DNA from: Streptantibioticus_A sp037034305
Lineage (GTDB): Bacteria; Actinomycetota; Actinomycetes; Streptomycetales; Streptomycetaceae
Assembly (NCBI GenBank): GCA_037034305.1
Contig: JBAGJY010000015.1
Coordinates: forward strand, 112,871 to 176,870
Direction: 5' to 3'
DNA length: 64,000 bases
The notes under the pieces were generated by a model, which worked only from the letters and a program-made list of their open reading frames with translations, was not told the origin of the DNA and did no database searches. The position numbers were made by a program, and so were the translations under genes. Shown here piece after piece: positions 57,946 to 64,000 of the stretch; within the stretch, counting starts at the first letter, position 1, and the number at the start of each line of letters is the position of its first letter.

Positions 57946-58118
57946 TGGCCGGAGCGCAGCGAGGCGCCGTGGGAACCGCGGCGTGGGCGCCGGGCGTCTC
58001 GGAAGAAACCGTTCCGCTGTGCGGCGGCTGGGCCCGAAAAGGACCGTGTCGCGCGTCGCGGAGGAACGGATGAAGTGCCCGCCATCCGTAGCTCATCGCC
58101 CACTGGTTTGGTCTCGAC

Positions 58119-59888
58119 ATGCCCGCTGACAACGCTGCTACCGTCGCCGACTCCCCCGCGATACCCCACGCCGGGGGCGCGGACACGTCGTCGCAGACCG
58201 CTGGTCCGCTGCTTCGCCTCCCGGGGCTCCCCCGGTGGTGGCGGCCATGGGGTCCGGTGGCGGTCGATGTGCTGGTGGCGCTCGCCTGCGCGGGGTTCGA
58301 CTTCGACGTGCGAAGCGCCTTCGCCCCGGGCGAGATCTACGGGCTGCTGCCGTCGTGGGCCTATGGCTGGCTCGCGGTGCTGGCCGCCGCCTCACTGGTC
58401 GGCAGGCGCCGGTTCCCGATGGGGGTCACCGGCCTGGTCACCGGTGGGCTGCTGGTGGGCACCGGGTCCGTGCTGACGGTGGTGGTGGCGTACTACTCGT
58501 TGGGGCGCCATGTCCGGCGGACGCGGACGCTGTCCGCGGTGGCGGTGGCCGGTCTGGTGGCTGTCGTGGTAGCGGCCGCCCTGCATCTGCGCCGGTTCGC
58601 GCCGGGTCACGGCGTGTCAAGCCCGGTGATGGTGGTGCTGTTGGTGGCGGTGGGGCTGGTCGCGGTCGTGGTGCCGGTGCTGGCCGGGCTGATCACCAGG
58701 GTCGTGCCGAAGCAGCCGTGGTGGTGGGAGCACCGGCGCGCGATGTTCTTCGACCTGCTGCTCGTGTTCGTCTTCCCGGTGGCGAACCCAGGTGGACTGC
58801 TGTTCACCCACGCCAGCGAAGCGGGCCGGGAAGCACTGGTGCTACCGGTTCCGGCCGCGCTCGCCCTGGTGGCCGTCCAGGGCATCGCCCTGATCTGGCG
58901 GCGCCGCCACCCCACCGTGCTCACCGCCGCCGCCATCGCCACGGTTCCGCTGGTCCTTCCGCCGCTGAGCACGCTGCCGGTCTGCCTGTACTCGCTGGCC
59001 AAGTACGGGCGCTCCCGGCGCCATCTGCTGGTGGCCTGCGGTGCGGCGGTGGTCGTGCTGGTGGGCTGGACGACATACCTCACCGGCTTCGCCGCGCACC
59101 GTCTCATCCCCGTGGCCATGTTCCTGGTGGGACTGTCCGTGGCGGTACCCGTGGTGTTCGGCATGTACCGGGGGGCCAAACGCAGCCTGCTGATCAGCCT
59201 TCGGGAGAGGGCGGAGCGGCTGGAACGCGAGCAGCACCTGCTGGCCGCGCAGGCCCGGATGCAGGAGCGCACCCGGATCGCCCGGGAGATGCATGACGTG
59301 GTCTCACACCGGGTGAGCCTGATGGTGGTCCATGCCGGAGCGCTGGAGGCAGGAGCGGCCGGAGACAACGAAGTGGCTGTGCAGACGGGCGAGTTGATCG
59401 GCCAGATGGGACGGCAGGCACTCAACGAGCTGCGTCAGGTGCTGGGAGTGCTACGGATGGGGGACGGCGAGGAGTCGCTCACCGCACAGCCGACGCTCGA
59501 CGACGTAACGACGCTGGTTGACCAGTCACGGTCGGCCGGTATGCGGATCACCCTCGAGACCGTCGGCGATCCGTCGACCGTGCAGCCCACCGCGCAGGGC
59601 GCGCTGTACCGGCTCGTACAGGAAGGCCTGACCAACGCCCACAAGCACGCGGGGGACGCAGCGGTGCGGGTCGAGGTGCGCCGACTGCCCGACGCGGTAC
59701 GGGTGGTCGTGGAGAACCAAGCCCCTACTCGGCCGGTCATCTCCCAACTGCCCAGCGGCGGGCACGGGCTGGTGGGGCTGGGCGAACGGGTGCGGGTGCT
59801 CGGCGGCGCCTTCGAGGCCGGAGCACGGCCGGACGGCGGCTTCCGCATCACCGCAACGATTCCCATCGCCAGTACGCCGCAGCCATGA
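58119..59888 (+). CDS. Orphan NarL-partner-type sensor histidine kinase
   Basis: A 589-residue membrane histidine kinase. The N-terminal half has about ten hydrophobic segments in two blocks. A coiled stretch (LRERAERLEREQHLLAAQARMQERTRI) leads to the HisKA_3 domain with the phospho-accepting His in IAREMHDVVSHRVSLMVVHAGAL (about residue 391). The HATPase_c domain follows (LYRLVQEGLTNAHKHAGDAAVRVEV, GGHGLVGLGERVRVLGG). Kinases of this class usually sit beside a LuxR-type response regulator; none is adjacent here. The ATG has no clear ribosome binding site, so the exact start is uncertain. Confidence 0.87.
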   Translation: MPADNAATVADSPAIPHAGGADTSSQTAGPLLRLPGLPRWWRPWGPVAVDVLVALACAGFDFDVRSAFAPGEIYGLLPSWAYGWLAVLAAASLVGRRRFPMGVTGLVTGGLLVGTGSVLTVVVAYYSLGRHVRRTRTLSAVAVAGLVAVVVAAALHLRRFAPGHGVSSPVMVVLLVAVGLVAVVVPVLAGLITRVVPKQPWWWEHRRAMFFDLLLVFVFPVANPGGLLFTHASEAGREALVLPVPAALALVAVQGIALIWRRRHPTVLTAAAIATVPLVLPPLSTLPVCLYSLAKYGRSRRHLLVACGAAVVVLVGWTTYLTGFAAHRLIPVAMFLVGLSVAVPVVFGMYRGAKRSLLISLRERAERLEREQHLLAAQARMQERTRIAREMHDVVSHRVSLMVVHAGALEAGAAGDNEVAVQTGELIGQMGRQALNELRQVLGVLRMGDGEESLTAQPTLDDVTTLVDQSRSAGMRITLETVGDPSTVQPTAQGALYRLVQEGLTNAHKHAGDAAVRVEVRRLPDAVRVVVENQAPTRPVISQLPSGGHGLVGLGERVRVLGGAFEAGARPDGGFRITATIPIASTPQP

Positions 59889-59953
59889 ACCGCCAGCGAA
59901 CTTGACCGGCGCCCAGCCGACGCCGGTTGTTCCCGATGCCGAAGGGGCGCAAG

Positions 59954-60886
59954 TCACCGGTGCAAGGTGGTCACCCGTCGCATGTGTGAGAGCTTCGCGG
60001 GATTGCGCACGGCGTAGAGCCCGGTGATGAGGCCGTCGTCGACGCGCAGCGCAAGGACGGTGTCGAGTTCGCCGTCGACCTGGAGGACCAGCGCCGGGTA
60101 GCCGTTGACCTGGGTCGGTCGCAGCGACCCGACGGCGGCCAGCTTGCCCAGGCCTGCGGCCAGCAGGCGGCCCACCTTGTCGGCTCCCACGACGGGCCGC
60201 AGGACAGCCTGCCTGACTCCGCCGCCGTCCCCCAGGAAGACGACCTCCGGCGCGAGGATGTCGAGCAGGCCCTGCAACTCTCCTGTCTCGGACGCTCGTC
60301 GGAACGCGTCGATCGCATCCCGGGTGACGGCCGCGGACACCACGCCGCGCGGTCGCCGCGCCGCGACGTGCGCCCGGGCCCGGTGCGCGATCTGGCGGAC
60401 GGTGGCCGGGTTCTTGTCGACAGCCTCGGCGATCTCGTCATACCCGAGGTCGAACACCTCACGCAGCACGAACACCGCCCGCTCGGTCGGCGCGAGCGTT
60501 TCCAGCACCAGCATCATCGCCATCGAGACACTCTCGGCCAACTCGGCGTCCTCGGCCACGTCCGGGGCGGTGAGCAGCGGCTCGGGCAGCCAGGGGCCGA
60601 CGTAGGACTCCTTGCGGCGGCCCAGTGTACGAAGTCGGCCCAGCGCCTGCCGGGTGGTGATCCGTACCAGGTAGGCACGCTGGTCCCGCACCGCGCCGAG
60701 ATCGACAGCCGCCCACCGCAGCCACGTCTCCTGCAGGACGTCCTCCGCGTCGGCGGCCGAGCCCAGCATCTCGTAGGCGACGGTGAACAGCAGGTTGCGA
60801 TGGGCGATGAACAACTCCGTGGCGGGATCCGTACGCCCGCCGTCGGCAGGTTGCCCGGCAGTGTCCGCTGTGCGCTCGCTGTTCAC
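59954..60886 (-). CDS. ECF41-group RNA polymerase sigma factor (SigJ-like)
   Basis: A 310-residue sigma factor. Region 2 is ATELFIAHRNLLFTVAYEMLGSAADAEDVLQETWLRW and region 4 LAPTERAVFVLREVFDLGYDEIAEAVDKNPATVRQIAHRARAHV. A SnoaL/NTF2-like C-terminal extension of about 110 residues follows (FRRASETGELQGLLDILAPEVVFLGDGGG), as in ECF41, where it regulates activity in place of an anti-sigma factor. Promoters with the ECF41 consensus are found upstream of this gene and of the divergent gene. The GTG start with GGGAG upstream is used. Confidence 0.92.
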   Translation of the reverse strand: MNSERTADTAGQPADGGRTDPATELFIAHRNLLFTVAYEMLGSAADAEDVLQETWLRWAAVDLGAVRDQRAYLVRITTRQALGRLRTLGRRKESYVGPWLPEPLLTAPDVAEDAELAESVSMAMMLVLETLAPTERAVFVLREVFDLGYDEIAEAVDKNPATVRQIAHRARAHVAARRPRGVVSAAVTRDAIDAFRRASETGELQGLLDILAPEVVFLGDGGGVRQAVLRPVVGADKVGRLLAAGLGKLAAVGSLRPTQVNGYPALVLQVDGELDTVLALRVDDGLITGLYAVRNPAKLSHMRRVTTLHR

Positions 60887-60930
60887 TGGCTGCTCCCGTC
60901 TGTTCGCCTTCGACGATGCCACGTGCACAA

Positions 60931-60957
60931 GACGCCGGTCGCTGCGGCTTTGTGACA
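60931..60957 (-). promoter_or_regulatory. ECF41 promoter of the sigma factor gene
   Basis: On the minus strand TGTCACA (60951-60957) and CGTC (60931-60934) are separated by exactly 16 bases, matching the published ECF41 consensus TGTCACA-n16-CGTC without a mismatch. It lies 45 bases upstream of the sigma factor start and predicts autoregulation. Confidence 0.9.
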
Positions 60958-60991
60958 TCCGTCAGCGGTGGCGCACGTCACACCACTGTCC

Positions 60992-61018
60992 CGTCACAAG
61001 GAGCGTGGCGTCGGCATC
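60992..61018 (+). promoter_or_regulatory. ECF41-like promoter of the carboxymuconolactone decarboxylase gene
   Basis: CGTCACA (60992-60998), 16 bases, then CATC (61015-61018) matches the ECF41 consensus with one change in each box. It lies about 40 bases upstream of the ATG at 61059. Confidence 0.65.
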
Positions 61019-61058
61019 TCATGGTCGTTCCTGCGACCACGAGTGAGGAGACGAAGTC

Positions 61059-61544
61059 ATGGACGTCCGATTCAACATGTTCGACAACGAGACCGCCACC
61101 AGGTTCGCCAAGCGGTTCGCCAACGCCAGTCTGGTGATCCACCAGTCGTCGCTGCCGAAGTCCACCCAGGAGCTGGTGTCGCTGCGCGCCAGCCAGATCA
61201 ACGGCTGCGGTTGGTGCATCGACATGCACACCAAGGAGGCCGCGGCCGCCGGTGAGACCGCGGTGCGGCTCAACCTGGTTGCCGCCTGGCGTGAGTCCAC
61301 CGTGTTCACCGACGCCGAGCGGGCCGCACTGGCGCTCGCCGAAGAAGCCACCCGGCTCGCCGACGCCCACCAGGGCGTGTCCGACGAGACCTGGTCCCAG
61401 GTCCGCGAGCACTACGACGACGACCAGATCGCGGCGCTGGTCTCCCTGGTCGCCCTCATCAACGCGGCCAACCGACTCGCCGTGATCGTGCACCAGAAGG
61501 GAGGTTCCTACGAGCCCGGCATGTTCGCCGCCGCGTTCAACTGA
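61059..61544 (+). CDS. Carboxymuconolactone decarboxylase (AhpD-like) family protein, ECF41 target
   Basis: A 161-residue all-helical protein. LVSLRASQINGCGWCIDMHTKEAAAAGE holds the CxxC redox pair and the following His of the AhpD/CMD family. ECF41 sigma factors classically control an adjacent carboxymuconolactone decarboxylase, oxidoreductase or epimerase gene; this is that arrangement. The function is probably peroxidase- or disulphide-linked, with the substrate unknown. GAGGAG lies eight bases before the ATG. Confidence 0.92.
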   Translation: MDVRFNMFDNETATRFAKRFANASLVIHQSSLPKSTQELVSLRASQINGCGWCIDMHTKEAAAAGETAVRLNLVAAWRESTVFTDAERAALALAEEATRLADAHQGVSDETWSQVREHYDDDQIAALVSLVALINAANRLAVIVHQKGGSYEPGMFAAAFN

Positions 61545-61752
61545 CCTGCGGACGAAGCAGCGCCGTCGAAGATGACTACGCGCGAAGACCGCTGACGCGG
61601 AAGGCGGGACGGGCCGGTGCACCCGGCTGAGCCTCCTGGTTGACAATCCGCCAAGAGAATCCGAACGATAGGCGAAGTCCCGAACGCACTCGGAGACATT
61701 CGCATCCGCAACCCGGCGATCGGACCACTCGCGACGGAGTAGAGGTGCACCC

Positions 61753-62958
61753 GTGAGGCCCCATCACATAGCCATGTTCACCGTACCGCTGCCCGGGCAC
61801 ATATATCCGAGCCTGGAGATCATCCGGGAACTGGCAGCTCGTGGACACCGCGTCAGCTACGCGATAACAGAAGAGTACGCCCACTTGATACGTGACGCCG
61901 GGGCTGAGCCAGTCGTCTACTCGACGGCCTTTCCACCGGCTTCCTCCGACGAACGCCCAAAAGATGAACTCGCCGGTGCCGCCCTGTTCCTTGAGGAGGC
62001 GATTCATGTCTCGCCTCAACTGGCTACCGCGTACGACAGCGACCAACCCGACCTGATCCTGCATGACTTCGGTGGCTATCCCGGCCCGGTACTGGCCCAC
62101 CGCTGGGGCGTTCCCGCAGTGCAGATCGCGCCTGTCTTCGTCCCGTGGAAGGGTTACGAAAAGCACATCTCCTCACTCCGAGCGGCACGGCTGTCGGACC
62201 CGAGGGGGCGCGCCTACTACGACCGTTTCCATGGCTGGCTGGCCCACGAGGGAATCGATGCCGACCCGGACTTCTGGCTCGCCAAGCCGCGGCGGGCGGT
62301 TGTTCCCATTCCCAAGGAACTCCAGCCACACGCCGAGGACGTCGACGAGCAGATCTACACCTTCGTCGGGCCCTGCTTGCGGGAGCACGCCGACGATGGC
62401 TCATGGCAGCGCCCACGTGATGCTGAGCGGGTTCTGCTGATCTCCCTCGGATCGGCCTACAACCACGAGCCGAAGTTCTATCGCCAGTGTTACGACGCCT
62501 TTGGCGACCTCGACGGCTGGCATGTAGTGCTGAACATCGGCCAGTCTGTCGACGGATCCGAACTCGGAGAAGCCCCTCGTAACTTCTCCCTGCATCGCTG
62601 GCTGCCGCAGCTGTCGGTGCTGCAACGGACGGATGTGTTTGTCACTCACGCCGGGATGGGCAGTACCGTGCAGGGCATATGGTGCGGGGTTCCCATGCTG
62701 GCGGTCCCGCAGGCCCTTGACCAGTTCGTCAACGCAGATTCCATCGCCCGGCTCGGTATCGGTCACAAGTTGTCCGACCCCGCGAGCGTGCCAGCGCTAC
62801 GGGAAGCCGTACTCGATTTGGCGTCGAACGGCCGGATCGCCGCCAATGTCGAAGGACTGCGGCAACAAGTGCGAGCAACTGGTGGCACCCGACGCGCAGT
62901 CGAGATCATCGAGGGTGAGCTACTGAGGCTTTCGCAGCCGCGCAGCAGCGCGTCGTAG
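61753..62958 (+). CDS. mgt: Macrolide-type glycosyltransferase (OleD/MgtA-like, GT1 family)
   Basis: A 401-residue GT-B enzyme close to streptomycete macrolide glycosyltransferases (OleD, OleI). The catalytic His is in PLPGHIYPSLEIIRELAARGHRVSYAI and the partner Asp in DLILHDFGGYPGPVLAHRWGVPAVQIAPVFVPWKGYE. UDP-sugar binding is at FVTHAGMGSTVQGIWCGVPMLAVPQALDQFVNADSIARLG. It would transfer glucose from UDP-glucose to a macrolide or phenolic acceptor, giving intrinsic resistance. Codon use is visibly less GC-biased than its neighbours (ATATATCCG, GCGATAACAGAAG), a sign of transfer. The C-terminus after EIIEGELL reads into a transposase remnant, so the natural stop may be lost. It starts at a GTG. 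Confidence 0.88.
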   Translation: MRPHHIAMFTVPLPGHIYPSLEIIRELAARGHRVSYAITEEYAHLIRDAGAEPVVYSTAFPPASSDERPKDELAGAALFLEEAIHVSPQLATAYDSDQPDLILHDFGGYPGPVLAHRWGVPAVQIAPVFVPWKGYEKHISSLRAARLSDPRGRAYYDRFHGWLAHEGIDADPDFWLAKPRRAVVPIPKELQPHAEDVDEQIYTFVGPCLREHADDGSWQRPRDAERVLLISLGSAYNHEPKFYRQCYDAFGDLDGWHVVLNIGQSVDGSELGEAPRNFSLHRWLPQLSVLQRTDVFVTHAGMGSTVQGIWCGVPMLAVPQALDQFVNADSIARLGIGHKLSDPASVPALREAVLDLASNGRIAANVEGLRQQVRATGGTRRAVEIIEGELLRLSQPRSSAS

Positions 62959-63090
62959 GTCCGGTTGTCGGCGTGGAGGTGCTGGAGGGAGGTGCCGTGC
63001 GGCTTCCCACTCCACGACGTGGAGCGGGACGTCGAGCGTGGCAGCATAGGTGGCCGACGTGACGCCTCTGGTTGTCGTGGTGAAGGAGCG
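62926..63090 (-). pseudogene. Fragment of an IS5-type DDE transposase
   Basis: On the minus strand the frame SLQHLHADNRTYDALLRGCES contains the DNRTYxALLRG motif near the C-terminus of IS5/DDE_Tnp_4 transposases. Only about 20 to 40 codons are recognisable, and the flanking frames are interrupted. The fragment overlaps the last codons of the glycosyltransferase gene on the opposite strand. Confidence 0.5.
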
Positions 63091-63092
63091 AG

Positions 63093-63743
63093 ATGCAGGC
63101 ACTGAGACTCGGCCCCACAAGCCATGAGCGAGTTGTGCTCTTCGCCGCCGGAGCAGGTGGCGATCCGGAGCGTTACCGGCCCCTCCTGGAGTATCTGGCA
63201 GCCCACGACTGCCAGGTCATCGCGCCCCACTTCGAGCGCCTTGTCGCGCGGGAGGCGACCACGGCTGAGCTGCTCAGGCGTCCGGTCGGGCTGGTCGAGG
63301 CGCTCGACCGATGGGCCTCAGCGGACGCAGCGGTTGTGGCGGTCGGCCACTCCATCGGTGGATGGGCTGCCCTGTGCCTCGCCGGTGCGACGCCCTGGGG
63401 GCGGGACGGCAAGCCACTGGATGTGCCACGAGAGCCACGTGTCAGCCGTCTCGTCCTGTACGCGCCCGCAGCCGGCTGGTTCGCCGCTCCGGGCGCCTTG
63501 GACGCGGTGACGGTGCCGCTGCTTGTCTATGCGGGAGAACTGGACACCATCACGCCCGTCGAGCAGGCCATCCACTTGAAGAGCGCACCGGCCGAAGTCG
63601 ACCTTCGCGTCGTGCCGAAAGCCGGTCACTTCAGCTTCATGCATATGCCTCCGCCGGGCACGGCCGACGATGACGCCTTCGACCGTGGCCGGTTCCTCAA
63701 CGACCTCGCACAGGCGACGCTGGAGTTCGCCACCGCGCCCTGA
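63093..63743 (+). CDS. Alpha/beta-hydrolase-fold protein
   Basis: A 216-residue small hydrolase. The nucleophile elbow is GHSIGGWAALCLAGA, with the catalytic Asp likely in YAGELDTITPVEQA and the His in VPKAGHFSFMHMPP. Early strands VVLFAAGAGGDPERYRPLLEYL complete the fold. It resembles short dienelactone-hydrolase- or lipase-type proteins; the substrate is unknown. GGAGCGAG precedes the ATG. It lies between two transposase remnants and may have come in with the glycosyltransferase. Confidence 0.82.
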   Translation: MQALRLGPTSHERVVLFAAGAGGDPERYRPLLEYLAAHDCQVIAPHFERLVAREATTAELLRRPVGLVEALDRWASADAAVVAVGHSIGGWAALCLAGATPWGRDGKPLDVPREPRVSRLVLYAPAAGWFAAPGALDAVTVPLLVYAGELDTITPVEQAIHLKSAPAEVDLRVVPKAGHFSFMHMPPPGTADDDAFDRGRFLNDLAQATLEFATAP

Positions 63744-63822
63744 CACGCCGGGTGGCGGGTAGGCGGAGATCCGTGCTGTTCCTCGTGAGGAGGGTGGCCC
63801 CCCTGGGGCGGCGGTTGCGTAG

Positions 63823-63993
63823 TCACCGCTGCGACGCAGCAGCCAGGCCAACACCGCCTTCACCGACCCCGGCCACCTGATGAGGGCGCTACGCATGGGC
63901 CTCCGCCAGATCCACTACCGCAGCAACCTCATCGACGGACGCCTTGCCGCCATCAGACTCCGCTTGACGACACCACGGCTACAGACTCAGTAA
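63823..63993 (+). pseudogene. Possible C-terminal remnant of a transposase
   Basis: A stop-bounded frame encodes TAFTDPGHLMRALRMGLRQIHYRSNLIDGRLAA plus a Thr/Arg-rich end. There is no start codon or ribosome binding site of its own. The segment MRALRMGLRQIHYRSNLIDG reads like the tail of an actinobacterial transposase, but the family cannot be fixed. The adjacent IS5-type remnant supports a decayed mobile region. Confidence 0.3.
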
Positions 63994-64000
63994 CCGGCTA

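Overview
The window is high-GC actinobacterial chromosome, almost certainly from the Streptomycetaceae. Support comes from geosmin synthase, several SpoIIE-type phosphatases, an ECF41 sigma factor, frequent leaderless starts and GTG/TTG starts, and a fused CobIJ. No rRNA, tRNA, CRISPR array or intact insertion sequence was seen. The layout is mosaic: conserved housekeeping and adaptive genes mixed with small accessory loci and gene remnants.

Left part (1-17.3 kb): an exported, His-rich cell-wall protein cut by the window edge sits behind a c-di-AMP (ydaO) riboswitch. Next come a HelR-type RNA polymerase protection protein behind a rifamycin-associated element, a PAS/GAF/SpoIIE phosphatase, geosmin synthase, and a MerR regulator with a classic 19-bp-spacer promoter. 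A giant CtpI-like P-type ATPase follows, with a small membrane partner carrying a histone-H1-like tail, then a small ABM/MhuD-type monooxygenase and an Asp/Glu racemase.

Middle (17.3-42.5 kb): a compact graspetide-type RiPP locus (resolvase-like protein, ATP-grasp target precursor, ATP-grasp ligase), a secreted VWA-protein pair, a Tat-exported phospholipase C, a GT-C mannosyltransferase-like protein and an SDR. A second PAS/GAF/SpoIIE phosphatase and a third, sensorless one followed by a free-standing MASE1 membrane protein are also here. So are a DJ-1 protein, a sarcosine/dimethylglycine methyltransferase-like protein, a secreted Gly/Trp repeat protein and a secreted phospholipase D. The segment ends at a divergent TetR/MFS pair in which both genes have lost their 5' ends at a GC-rich repeat block, with a two-module Lrp regulator beside it.

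Right part (42.5-64 kb): a cobalamin block (cobM, cbiD, cobK, cobIJ, cobH, cobG, then a cobalamin riboswitch and cobN) with a ZnuA-like lipoprotein, a dispersed repeat and a fragment of RNA 2'-phosphotransferase. Lipoamide dehydrogenase, two PPOX flavoproteins, an orphan histidine kinase and an ECF41 sigma factor divergent from its probable carboxymuconolactone-decarboxylase target follow. The end is a lower-GC, probably transferred stretch with a macrolide glycosyltransferase, an alpha/beta hydrolase and transposase remnants.

The best leads are the graspetide locus, the RAE-helR unit, the c-di-AMP riboswitch with a competing hairpin, the exact ECF41 promoter pair, the Gly/Trp repeat protein and the twin-truncated TetR/MFS locus.
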